Origin: Neoarius graeffei
Lineage: Eukaryota > Chordata > Actinopteri > Siluriformes > Ariidae
Assembly (NCBI RefSeq): GCF_027579695.1
Contig: NC_083582.1
Coordinates: 30,952,964 to 31,016,963 of the forward strand
Length of the DNA: 64,000 nt
Reading direction: 5' to 3'
Position 1 is the first letter of the stretch. The number at the start of each line of letters is the position of its first letter. The translations under genes and the position numbers were made by a program. Below are positions 43,828-49,554 of this stretch, piece after piece. The notes below the pieces were generated by a model. The model did not search any database. It was not told where the DNA came from and saw only the letters and a list, made by a program, of their open reading frames with translations.

Positions 43828-43950
43828 CCTCATTCCTGCCGTGGTTAGACTGCAGCTTTGTCGTGCACTCAGAATAATCAGCCCAGGTACGGTTGATGGT
43901 GGGAACCTGCTCCCAGTTCCCTGATGCATCGCAGTTACGGTACGCATGAC
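23212..43950 (-). CDS. pth1r: Parathyroid hormone receptor, PTH1R-like (ten exons, 5' part missing)
   Basis: A class B (secretin-family) G protein-coupled receptor of the plasma membrane that binds PTH/PTHrP and signals mainly through Gs and Gq. Ten minus-strand exons join in consistent phase: 43950-43826, 42551-42457, 37795-37645, 36916-36763, 36495-36435, 33752-33686, 33572-33478, 26957-26816, 26496-26455, 23655-23212. They encode the end of the hormone-binding ectodomain (NRTW, two of its cysteines), TM1-TM7 and a 147-residue tail ending ETIL, a class I PDZ motif like ETVM of mammalian PTH1[23 protein letters not shown] and [17 protein letters not shown] are close to PTH1R and unlike PTH2R. 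Exon sizes 154, 61 and 42 bp are typical of class B genes. First exons, signal peptide and promoter are not in view. Which teleost paralogue (pth1ra, or pth1rb/pth3r) is unresolved. Confidence 0.9.
23656..24148 (-). other. Last intron, distal part; no gene
   Basis: Unique AT-rich intron sequence between the terminal exon and the SINE at 24161. Confidence 0.5.
24161..25178 (-). mobile_element. DANA/Mermaid-type SINE interrupted by a MITE
   Basis: A minus-strand SINE with duplication ATATTAGAACAT at 24149-24160 and 25179-25190. Its central GACACATAGAGACA is split by the element at 24307-24969. Confidence 0.92.
24307..24969. mobile_element. PIF/Harbinger-type MITE, copy 1 (663 bp)
   Basis: Ends TGCCGCTTTTCCACTACC and (inverted) TGGCCCTTTTCCACTACC. 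The duplication ATA at 24304-24306 and 24970-24972 fits the TWA rule. GC-rich interior, no frame of known type. Second copy at 49668-50343. Confidence 0.85.
25301..26245. mobile_element. Palindromic foldback element (GATCAGCC family), complete
   Basis: The two halves are inverted copies: 25301-25560 (CACCGATCAGCCATAACGTT...) against 25990-26245. A second inner inverted pair, GAGCTACTGTAGCACAACCT with its complement and GGCTAGCCTTCG with its complement, surrounds a ~190-bp centre. TA is adjacent at both outer ends. Non-coding. It lies in the last receptor intron. Confidence 0.8.
26455..26496 (-). CDS. pth1r: Receptor exon: end of TM7
   Basis: 42 bp, the typical class B mini-exon; acceptor TTCCTTTAAG, donor GGAGAG|GTACTA. 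Encodes [14 protein letters not shown]. Confidence 0.92.
26816..26957 (-). CDS. pth1r: Receptor exon: TM6 to TM7
   Basis: 142 bp; acceptor TTTGTGCAG, donor TTACAG|GTAAAA. Encodes [20 protein letters not shown] and [17 protein letters not shown]. Confidence 0.92.
27626..29150. mobile_element. hAT-type non-autonomous element, copy 2 (1525 bp)
   Basis: Same family as 19947-21614: starts CAGTGGCGGCTGGT and ends GCAATCGCCTGTG. Perfect 8-bp duplication TTTGAGAA at 27618-27625 and 29151-29158. It contains a G20 run at about 27822. Relative to copy 1, it has lost about 150 bp after the G run. Confidence 0.87.
29422..30733 (-). mobile_element. Kolobok-type element with THAP exon
   Basis: Ends AGGACCCAAGGCATGG and (inverted) AGGTCCCATAGCATGA, with TTAA on both sides (29418-29421, 30734-30737). 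A TTAA duplication together with a THAP-domain protein is characteristic of Kolobok. The catalytic exon is not seen, so the copy is probably internally deleted. Confidence 0.75.
30110..30408 (-). CDS. THAP zinc-finger exon of the Kolobok-type element
   Basis: The minus-strand frame starts at ATG 30406-30408 ([12 protein letters not shown]). It carries the THAP C2CH signature: C12-x4-C17 (CAVHGC), C57-x2-H60 (CRKH), with SLFLLP, QWLNFIY, FPDECF and [11 protein letters not shown] between and after. It is a DNA-binding domain. A donor GAACAA|GTAAGT at about 30110 suggests that this is the first coding exon. The frame itself is unbroken over 100 residues. The downstream transposase exon is missing or degraded. 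Confidence 0.78.
31600..31785 (+). pseudogene. N-terminal fragment of an integrase-type transposase
   Basis: Encodes [34 protein letters not shown] and [10 protein letters not shown], a helix-turn-helix-like region that I associate with rve-type (integrase-like) transposon proteins in fish. The frame runs into the terminal repeat array and stops after DPAEIMK. No catalytic core remains. Identification is by remembered resemblance only. Confidence 0.45.
32094..32201 (-). pseudogene. hAT transposase N-terminus (BED-like finger start)
   Basis: From ATG 32199-32201: [18 protein letters not shown], then EAYCTHCKC with a C-x2-C pair, typical of the start of a vertebrate hAT transposase. Homology ends there. 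It lies next to the right terminal repeat of the 27047-32549 hAT element and in the expected orientation. Confidence 0.65.
32558..32897 (-). other. Receptor intron sequence, no gene
   Basis: AT-rich unique sequence between the hAT element and a Tc1-type MITE. Confidence 0.5.
32900..33436. mobile_element. Tc1-type MITE (TTTATTAGG family), copy 2 (537 bp)
   Basis: Ends CACTTAGTGGCCACTTTATT and (inverted) CACTCACCGGCCACTTTAAT, flanked by TA at 32898-32899 and 33437-33438. It ends only 41 nt from the donor of the TM5 exon. Confidence 0.82.
33478..33572 (-). CDS. pth1r: Receptor exon: TM5 and ICL3
   Basis: 95 bp; acceptor TTACTCTCCAG, donor TACAG|GTCAAA (weak beyond GT). Encodes [19 protein letters not shown] and DPRQQY, the G-protein-coupling third intracellular loop. 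Confidence 0.9.
33686..33752 (-). CDS. pth1r: Receptor exon: ECL2 and start of TM5
   Basis: 67 bp; acceptor GGTCTTTCAG, donor CATCGCT|GTAAGC. Encodes [20 protein letters not shown]; the CW pair is the conserved ECL2 motif. A hAT-type element begins 27 nt upstream of this acceptor. Confidence 0.9.
33942..34314 (-). mobile_element. DANA/Mermaid-type SINE
   Basis: A full-length minus-strand copy close to consensus. The duplication AACAAATAAT is at 33932-33941 and again at 34319-34328. Confidence 0.92.
34341..35950 (-). mobile_element. Tc1-like transposon, family A copy 2 (1610 bp)
   Basis: Starts CAGTGGTGCTTGAAAG and ends with its complement. TA lies at 34339-34340 and 35951-35952. Terminal repeats are about 210 bp. 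The transposase is on the minus strand. Confidence 0.94.
34561..35583 (-). CDS. Tc1-like transposase, full length but with D153A and E279K
   Basis: A 340-residue frame from [14 protein letters not shown] (ATG 35581-35583) to TGA 34561-34563, the standard Tc1 length. A longer upstream frame to 35661 lies in the leader. The paired-like domain ([20 protein letters not shown]), GRP-containing linker and catalytic domain are all present without a break. Two of three catalytic residues are replaced. WMAETK has Ala (GCT) where the family has Asp at 153, and DLNPIK has Lys (AAA) where it has Glu at 279. The central Asp (QQDNDPQH) is kept. The numbering coincides with that of Sleeping Beauty D153/D244/E279. 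The protein should bind DNA but not cut it. Copy 1 at 3018 has the reverse pattern: intact triad, broken frame. Confidence 0.93.
   Translation of the reverse strand: MARAKEISEDLRKSVVDAHQAGKGYKTISKEFGLHQSTVRQIVHKWRKFKTIVTLPRSGRPTKITPRPRRVIVGEVTKDPRVTSKQLKASLTLANVNVHESTIRRTLNNNGVHGRVARRKPLFSKKNIAARLQLAKDHVDKPEGYWKNVLWMAETKIELFGLNEKRYVWRKENTAFQHKNLIPSVKHGGGSIMVWTCFGASGPGQLAIIDGTVNSELYQRILKENVRTSVHELNLKRRWVMQQDNDPQHTSRSTKEWLKKNKVNVLEWPSQSPDLNPIKMLWKDLKRAGHVRKPTNIPELKLFCTEEWAKIPPSRCAGLINSYRKRLVAVIAAQGGHTRY
36154..36434 (-). other. Receptor intron sequence, no gene
   Basis: Unique AT-rich intron between the hAT-type element and the TM4 exon. Confidence 0.5.
36435..36495 (-). CDS. pth1r: Receptor exon: TM4
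   Basis: 61 bp, the standard class B size; acceptor TTGCTGCAG, donor ACACA|GTAAGT. Encodes [19 protein letters not shown]. Confidence 0.9.
36763..36916 (-). CDS. pth1r: Receptor exon: TM3 to start of TM4
   Basis: 154 bp; acceptor GGGATCAG, donor TTGGG|GTGAGC. Encodes [33 protein letters not shown] and [10 protein letters not shown]. The Cys of VGCK is the conserved disulfide partner of ECL2. Confidence 0.92.
36917..37583 (-). repeat. Intron with (GTT)n and degenerate minisatellite
   Basis: A (TTG)n run is at 36988-37011. From about 37140 to 37445 a loose repeat of TTTTATTACTTT/GTTACTT-type units appears, related to the 41340-42250 array. No coding signal. Confidence 0.55.
37584..37641. repeat. 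(GT)n microsatellite at a splice donor
   Basis: About 28 GT units. The receptor exon donor GTATAC at 37644-37639 overlaps its edge. Confidence 0.97.
37645..37795 (-). CDS. pth1r: Receptor exon: ICL1, TM2, ECL1
   Basis: 151 bp; acceptor TTTGTTGTAG, donor CAGATG|GTATAC, with a GT microsatellite starting within a few bases. Encodes [29 protein letters not shown] and a short first extracellular loop. The long loop insert of mammalian PTH1R is absent. Confidence 0.9.
37871..38322. mobile_element. Tc1/mariner-type MITE (CAGTACTGTGCAAAAG family), copy 2
   Basis: Left end CAGTACTATGCAAAAG after TA; right end TTTTGCACAGTACTG. The right TA is altered. The interior is the inverted counterpart of 14455-15353. 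Confidence 0.75.
38376..38729 (-). mobile_element. DANA/Mermaid-type SINE with 33-bp internal deletion
   Basis: A minus-strand copy. The duplication GGAGAAACCAAT is at 38364-38375 and 38730-38741. The segment between GGGCGAAAGG and TCATCACAGG is missing. Confidence 0.92.
38745..38998. repeat. Degenerate minisatellite, left part
   Basis: TTATCATTTGGCCTGG and TTATCATTTAATGTGGGC-type units resemble those at 41340-42250. A gypsy relic separates the two blocks. Confidence 0.55.
39000..39338 (-). repeat. LTR of gypsy relic (3' LTR on minus strand)
   Basis: On the minus strand starts TGTGGCAATGGGGGC after the tract GGTGGGGGTA. It contains a CT/CA microsatellite (39102-39153). Confidence 0.7.
39345..40960 (-). 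pseudogene. Gypsy pol relic: reverse transcriptase and RNase H
   Basis: Frames on the minus strand, separated by shifts, read [56 protein letters not shown] and [29 protein letters not shown] follows, where the catalytic YLDD has become [24 protein letters not shown], the RNase H region ([27 protein letters not shown]) and ADFLSHRG come after. The catalytic Asp changes (DD to DK in reverse transcriptase, TDAS to TDKS in RNase H) and stops show that it is dead. It is closely related to the element at 53265. Confidence 0.85.
40980..41324 (-). repeat. LTR of gypsy relic (5' LTR on minus strand)
   Basis: On the minus strand starts TGTGGCAGCAGGGGTGTGG. It shares GTAATGACTTTGCCACTCAC, CATTAATT and the CA tract with the other LTR. 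Confidence 0.7.
41340..42250. repeat. Degenerate minisatellite, ~51-bp unit, about 18 copies
   Basis: The unit is approximately TTTATCATTTGACATGGGTC then ATTCTTGTTATTTCAGCCTC. Copies diverge by substitutions and small indels. It lies in the receptor intron downstream of the TM1 exon. Confidence 0.82.
42457..42551 (-). CDS. pth1r: Receptor exon: TM1
   Basis: 95 bp; acceptor CATCATCAG, donor TTCAA|GTATGT. Encodes [18 protein letters not shown] and [13 protein letters not shown], the first membrane helix. Confidence 0.88.
42775..43675 (+). mobile_element. PIF/Harbinger element with Myb-like ORF
   Basis: Ends GGGCGTATTCACACC and (inverted) GGGTGTATTCAGACC, with TGA on both sides (42772-42774, 43676-43678). 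Subterminal GGTCCGGACC palindromes recur. It encodes only the Myb-like partner; no DDE transposase is seen. Confidence 0.75.
43159..43509 (+). CDS. Harbinger Myb/SANT-like DNA-binding protein
   Basis: A 116-residue frame from [19 protein letters not shown]. It contains a trihelix/Myb-like domain: [48 protein letters not shown]. Such proteins accompany PIF/Harbinger transposases and help in nuclear import and DNA binding. The frame is also open upstream to 43003, but the Met before SRGQ is the usual start. The C-terminal end after [10 protein letters not shown] may be shortened by internal deletion of the element. It lies in a receptor intron in antisense orientation. Confidence 0.72.
   Translation: MSRGQTWAEEETRTLVDIWADVHISELLERTHKNADVFAVFSEKMKEKGFTRSPEQCRLKVKKLRQTYIKIRDILSKSGGTSDLREEPELSQHDVRSSALSSVTTFELNALCVRRL
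43770..43825. repeat. (CA)n microsatellite abutting a splice donor
   Basis: About 28 CA units. On the minus strand it is a (GT)n run whose first GT is the donor of the ectodomain exon ending at 43826. Confidence 0.97.
43826..43950 (-). CDS. pth1r: Receptor exon: distal hormone-binding ectodomain
   Basis: 125 bp; acceptor TTTGTGAAG, donor GAGGAG|GTGTGT. Encodes [27 protein letters not shown] and a short linker. The NRT sequon is a likely glycosylation site. The donor GT is the first unit of the (GT)n microsatellite that follows on the minus strand. Confidence 0.88.
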
Positions 43951-44275
43951 CTTCACAAATCAGAATTTTTGTTGAAAAAATTGCATAAATAATTAAAACA
44001 GCAAACAAACATATGACCATATTATCGCACATACATTATAAAACAAGAAATGTCTTGCATGTTAAAGCTCCCAGAGAAAATATTTACTACACAAAAATCT
44101 TTGGATAGAAATTACTACAATAATAAATAACATTTTAACACCTCTACTTGAAGAACACATAAATGTCACCAGAGTGATGTGGAAATGCTTTGTCTTGGTG
44201 TCTATCTGCAAATATCACACTGTGTAAGGAGCCAGTTTAACAAAGGCAGTGGTCAAAAATCTCAGTCTGACTCAC
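43951..44275 (-). other. Receptor intron sequence, no gene
   Basis: AT-rich. I looked here for the preceding ectodomain exon (CLPEWD-type sequence) and did not find it. Confidence 0.5.
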
Positions 44276-46270
44276 CGACTGTATAAAAAATGGACAGCGC
44301 ATCATCTCTGTAAAGCGAAGCCACCACAGGTATAGCACCCCTACTAACTGGTCGCAATACAATAGCTAGCCCCATCCATTTCCGTGTGTTTCGATTAAAA
44401 AACAGCGTTTTTGTCACTTTCCTTGTCTAAACTGTCTTTCCATCTAGAGTGCCTCATTCAAATAATTAGTTTTCTCTATGCTGATATCCCCATATTTTTT
44501 ATTTCCCCCAGAAATTAGCAAAACATTATTCTCTTATAAAGTAAGCAGGTGTGGATATACTCGGGAATGAAGTGATTGACAGATTTCGTGGATAGAGACC
44601 AGCTATAGCCAGCCAGGTAACTTCATCACAGAATTCACCACCATATTCCTACTTATTTGAACTTTTCTGGAACTGTCCTTTGAACTGTCCTTATTAGACG
44701 AATCCGTGTAAATAAAATATCTCCAGCTGAAACAAGTTAATCTTTCTGGATAGATGTAAGGTTGATTACTACCATGAACACATTCTGCAATGCGTTGGAA
44801 GGGGGCGGAGCTACCAAAGGATTGGGGTGTACCTCATTTTGCCTCTCATCTGAACTGCTTCTTTGCCCAATTTGTGAAAGGACCGGACAATGTAGCTTCA
44901 CCCCAGCTGGACACTGCTGACCACCCGCTTACCCTGCAGACACAAGAGGTTAAGCGAATCCTGAGAACTGTTAACATCAAGAAGGCAGCAGGTCCGGATG
45001 GGGATTCCAGGCAGGGTGCTCAGGGACTGTGCTCATCAGCTTGCAGAAGTTTTCACCAACATTTTTAACCTCTCCCTGGCACGTGCTACTGTACCAGCCT
45101 GTCTGAAATCTGCCACAATTATTCCAGTGCCCAAACAGACCAACATTGGCTCCCTCAATGACTACAGACCAGTTGTACTCACACCCATCATATCCAAGTG
45201 CTTCGAAAAACTAGTTTTGCGGCATTTCAAAATCACCCTTTCCCCTACTTTAGATCAGCACCAGTATGCATATAGGCCAAATAGATCCACATAGGATGCC
45301 ATAAACACAGCTCTCCACACCCACCTGGAGCAGAAGGGGACATATGTAAGAATACTTTTTGTTGATTACAGCTCTGCATTCAATACTATTGTACCCAGCA
45401 GACTGGTCTGCAAACTGCTGGACTTGGGCCTTGGCAACAAACTGTGTTTATGGATCAAGGACTTTCTGAACAACTGCCCACAGATGGTGAGACTTGGTCC
45501 TTATGTCTCCCCAAGTCTCACCGTCAGCACCGGAGCACCACAAGGGTGTGTGCTAAGTCCCCTCCTCTACTCCCTCTACATGCATGACTGCACTTCCATT
45601 CACCCCACAAATACAATTATAAAATTTGCTGACGACACAACAGTTGTGGGACTGATCTCTAATGGTGATGAGACAGCTTATAGGGATGAGGTCTGCAAGC
45701 TGACTGAATGGTGTGCAGATAACAACCTGTCACTAAACATCAAAAAGAAAAAGGAGCTTCTTCTAGACTTCAGATGGCATCAGGACGAGCCCCTGCCACT
45801 AGAAATAAGGGTAGAGGAGGTGGAGAGAGTCTCCAGTTTTAAGTTTCTGGGTACCCACATCAGTGAGGATCTCAAGTGGACAGCTAACTCCACTGCTCTA
45901 GTCAAAAAGGCTCAACAAAGACTATACTTCCTAAGGACTCTGAGGAAGACCAACCTCTCTGCAAAGCTGTTGGAGTCATTCTACCACTGCTCGGTCAAGC
46001 GCATACTGACATACTGCATAATGGCCTGGTATGGAAATTGTTCAGCAGCAGACAGAGCAGCTCTTCAGAGGGTTATTAATATGGCACAAAAAAAAAATCA
46101 TCTGACTCTGTAGGTGCGAAAGAAGGCAACTGGACTTGCTTGAAATTCTTGAAGACATTTCACCTCTCATCCAAAAGATTTCTTCAGTTCTGTCTGACTA
46201 GTGGAGAGTCCCAGGTATTTATCCTCTAAGGAGACTTGTTGAGGTCACATGGGTCATTGACCCTCTCATA

Positions 46271-46901
46271 CCCCTTTTCCACCAAATCAGTTCCAGGGCT
46301 GGTTCAGGGCCAGTGCTGGTGCTGGTTCACAACTCGTTCAACTTGCAAGCCAGCTGAGAACCAGTTTGCTTTTCGATAGCTCGTGGTGCTAAGGGGAGAC
46401 ACATCATTACGTGCTTAGTGCTTAGTTTGGAACTGGGTTTTCTGTTTCCACTGACAAAGAACTGGCTTTGTTACAGTTGATAGAGAGACAAAGAACTGGC
46501 TCAGTTACGTCGCTGTATACGTCATTACGTCGCTGTATACGTCAGTTACGTCACTACGTTTGCATAAATCTTGGCACGAATATCGAAGCAAAAACAACAC
46601 GGAAGAAGCAGCAGCAGCAACAACAATAATAATGGATGACTTCATGTTTGTACAGCTGCTGCTTCTCATCGCTTAAAAATGGTGATCTTTCACGGTCTTG
46701 TTATTGTTGTTGATCTTAACAACTCCACCCCCCCGCTGACGTAAGTGGTTCTTTCCTCTGGCCCAGCAGAGAGTTGGTGCTAGCCTGGAACTGGTTTTTC
46801 TGGCCCCAGAGCCAGTTCTTTGTCAGTGGAAACAGAAAACCCAGTTCCAAACTAAGCACTGGCCCCGAACCAGCCCTGGAACTGCTTTGGTGGAAAAGGG
46901 G
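46271..46901. mobile_element. MITE with CCCCTTTTCCACC ends, inside the Penelope relic
   Basis: Near-perfect inverted ends CCCCTTTTCCACCAAATCAG and GGTGGAAAAGGGG, with GTTCCAGGGCTGGTTC and its complement further in. Flanks are ATA and CAT; the duplication is unclear. The ends resemble those of the Harbinger MITE at 24307. Confidence 0.75.
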
Positions 46902-46989
46902 CATCAGTCATCCTGTAAGTAGTTAGGCTCCCTGGAGGCCGGGTGTGAATGATGTTAGCAGCCTAGCGTTAGGGTGACCTGTGGGTCAT

Positions 46990-47155
46990 TGGCTCTCTCT
47001 GCCATCATGTAAGTCATTGAAGACAGCTGAGACTTGATGTGGATGTGTATTGAGTTTTGAAGAAACTGTCTTGCTGTCTTGAAGAAGTGGTTTCCTAACC
47101 AGTTTGACTATTTCTGTGGTGGGAATGCAGGTGAAAAGAGAAATGATTTCATAGG
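46990..47155 (-). pseudogene. Penelope-like reverse transcriptase fragment
   Basis: The minus strand encodes YEIISLFTCIPTTEIVKLVR and KPLLQDSKTVSSKLNTHP. The first part corresponds to the RT motif with the catalytic D-x-S-LFT box (here EIISLFT, the Asp replaced by Glu). Only about 50 residues remain. Confidence 0.65.
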
Positions 47156-47164
47156 GAACCATGG

Positions 47165-47480
47165 TTTCAATGCAGTGAGAAATGCACAGATCTGTACATT
47201 GGGGAAACAAAACAACTGTTTCACAAGTGCATGGCTCAACATAGGAGAGCCAGTTCCTCAGGCCAGGACTCTGCAGTCTATCTTCATCTCAATAACAAAG
47301 GACACTCATTTCAGGACTGCAATATACGCATTTTCGCCAGAGAAGACCAGTGGTTTGAAAGAGGGGTAAAAGAAGCCATCTTTATCATCCTGGAATGACC
47401 ATCACTGAACAGAGGAGGTGGTCTGAGACACCACTTATCAGTCACCGACAATGCAGTCCTTGGCACACTTCCCAGAAAAC
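47165..47480 (+). pseudogene. Penelope-like GIY-YIG endonuclease, one nonsense codon
   Basis: The plus-strand frame reads FQCSEKCTDLYIGETKQLFH, KCMAQHRRASSSGQDSAVYL, HLNNKGHSFQD, FAREDQWFERGVKEAIFII and LE. A TGA follows at 47396-47398, after which the family sequence PSLNRGGGLRHHLS continues in the same frame. YIG of the GIY-YIG motif, the Arg in AQHRRA and the Glu in FERGVKEA are visible. The domain makes the nick used for insertion by Penelope-like elements. Confidence 0.8.
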
Positions 47481-48511
47481 TGAATACGCATCCACACCAA
47501 GACTCGGCTGTCTTCAATGATTCACATGATGATAGAGAGAGAGAGCCAACGACCCACAGATCACCCTAATGACCTTCTAGGCTGCTAACACCATTCACAC
47601 CCAGCCTCCAGTGACTCTAACACCTACAGGATGACTGAGAGGGTCAACGACCTATGTGACCTCAATGACTCTCCTTAGGGTTGCTTTTGGTCCACTAGAG
47701 GTTAAATACCTGGAACTGCCCACTAGTCAGACAGAACTGAAGAAGCCTTTCAGATGAGAGGTGAAATGTCTTCAAGAATTTCAAGCAAGTCCAGTTGCCT
47801 TCTTTAGCACCTACGGTTCACAGTTCACAGTTCACCTGGATGACGGAGGACCTTCACAGACAATTATCAGTCTCCTCCCCGGAGGACATCTACAGATCTC
47901 GCTGCCTCAGTAGAGCCTGCAACATCATTAAGGACAATACACATCCCTTTCATCACTTGTTCTCACTACTGTCATCTGGAAGACACTACAGAGCCTTAAA
48001 GGCCCGCACTTCCAGATTCAGCAACAGCTTCTACCCAACAGCTATCAGTGAACTGAACTCACACCCGTCCACTGCCACCACAACAACATTACCTCAATTG
48101 CAATCATAATGCACTAATGTGCAGTAACTGCATAATTCACTTTAAATTGTTATATATATACTTTAAATTATTTTATATTCTATTTATATTATATTTTTAG
48201 TTATTATTATTATTATTCAATCGATAGTTTCTTTTAATGTGTGTACAAGTGAGTGAATGGACTGATGAGTAGAGTGAATGGGGTACAGTTTTCCTTTGTT
48301 TTAAGAGAGACAGCAAATTTCGTTGTATGTTAATATACAATGACAATAAAGGGCATTCTGATTCTGATCTCTACTGTGCAAACCTGAGAAGGAGAAAATC
48401 TCTACTGTGCAGATTCTGGTTGGAAATTTGACAACACGGTGGAGAGATTTTAGTCTCATTTCTATAGAATGGGAGTGAATGGGAGTGTGCCATCCATTTT
48501 TTATACAGTCG

Positions 48512-49554
48512 ATGGTCTTCTAACAATGTCTAAAACCTTGCTAGCTAAGTGTTCTTTTCTAAAAGAGAAACTCTTGGAACAAGGCAGATGAGGAACGGAG
48601 GAGGTAGAGAGGTTATCGACATTTACTGAACAAAAATATTATGATGGTGGGCCAAACTCCTATTCGCATCTACTGGATACTTTATTAAAGTGGAAAAGTA
48701 TAGAAGAAAGAATAAAAATTTTATTCAAACCATAAGACCTGAAGAAATTAATAAACAAATGCAAAAACAATTTAAATGATGGATTCACTAATAAATTCTA
48801 CAAAGAATCAATTACTTTCCTTTAATTAGAAGGATATACTGTAATAACTATGCACTGAAACTGTAACTTGGGCAAACTTGGGAAACAAGAACATGGAATT
48901 ACAAAATACTGCATATGGAAATGTGGGATGTATGATACACAGCACAGTAAAAAAAAAAAAACACTGCTTTTCTCATGATTTGATCAAGTTTTTGGAATTT
49001 ATATACCATAAATAAATGGAATCGATTCAGTGAGCAATCTGATAGCAGCTGTCAAAATGTTCAGAACATCATCAGAACAGAGAAACTGCTTAAACTGTCT
49101 GTTCAGAAGACAGCACACAAAGTTGTGATATGTTTAACTGACCTAATAAAAGGCATTCGTAACAAGAAATTGATCCAGCACAACAGAAGTGAGTGAATGA
49201 CTCATTGATTATTTCCCCACAGATGTTAGTGTAAACAGAAATCAATGGAGTGAAGAGACGATGATTAGGCTCATTTTAAAATGCCATGACCTTTATGCCA
49301 GGTGATAAGACACAGCCTGATGAAGATGATAACTAATATGAGAACTCATTTCCTGTCATAAACATACCTATAATTCTGCACAGTTTGGCAGTAATGCTAC
49401 TTTTCTATCAGTAGATTAGGTTATAAATGTAGACAGAGGTGCCATGGTTTTCAGTCCAATTAAATATTTATAACTTCTCCTCTTTCACTTTGGGGGAAAA
49501 TGTTGGAACTTTACTTGTGGTTGAAAAACATACGAAAGAGAAACTTTTTTCATT
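48512..49554. other. No gene seen
   Basis: AT-rich sequence without recognised ends. I searched the minus strand for receptor ectodomain exons and found none. The relic chromovirus 3' LTR may lie in the right part but could not be delimited. Confidence 0.4.

Larger units (their letters stand above)
46111..47860. mobile_element. Penelope-like element relic, inverted arrangement
   Basis: Long inverted ends: AGGTGCGAAAGAAGGCAACT at 46111 and its complement ending near 47815 (arm length about 150 bp or more, including AAGTCCAGTTGCC and GAAGACATTTCACCTCTCAT). Between them are an RT fragment on the minus strand and a GIY-YIG endonuclease fragment on the plus strand. Removing it rejoins the LINE frame. 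Confidence 0.75.
44790..48107 (+). pseudogene. LINE reverse transcriptase, broken by shifts, a stop and an insertion
   Basis: Fragments in order: [19 protein letters not shown] with a shift near 44995; [49 protein letters not shown] with a TAG at 45292-45294 in place of an acidic codon; [45 protein letters not shown], then the catalytic box [12 protein letters not shown] (about 45618-45653); [44 protein letters not shown]. The frame stops at 46111 where the Penelope-like relic enters. It resumes at about 47862 with SPEDIYRSRCLSRACNIIKD, FSLLSSGRHYRALKARTSRF and ends near 48107. Reverse transcriptase residues F-ADD are intact, but the gene is dead. Confidence 0.85.
44780..48367 (+). mobile_element. 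CR1/L2/Rex1-group LINE, 5'-truncated, with insertions
   Basis: Carries the reverse transcriptase frame below. The 3' end is AATGACAATAAAGGGCATTC then TGATTCTGAT, typical of this group. It is interrupted at about 46111-47860 by a Penelope-like relic. Confidence 0.8.
44276..48511. mobile_element. DNA element with CGACTGTATAAAAAATGG ends, split by a LINE
   Basis: 19-bp inverted ends: CGACTGTATAAAAAATGGA at 44276 and its complement ending at 48511. The flanks (44281-44780 and 48370-48500) are non-coding. The LINE at 44780-48367 sits inside. A target duplication was not found. Confidence 0.6.

Noticed and set aside
23212-43950. Assignment to PTH2R
   Set aside because: TM6-TM7 ([22 protein letters not shown]) and the ETIL tail fit PTH1R; PTH2R has different residues there.
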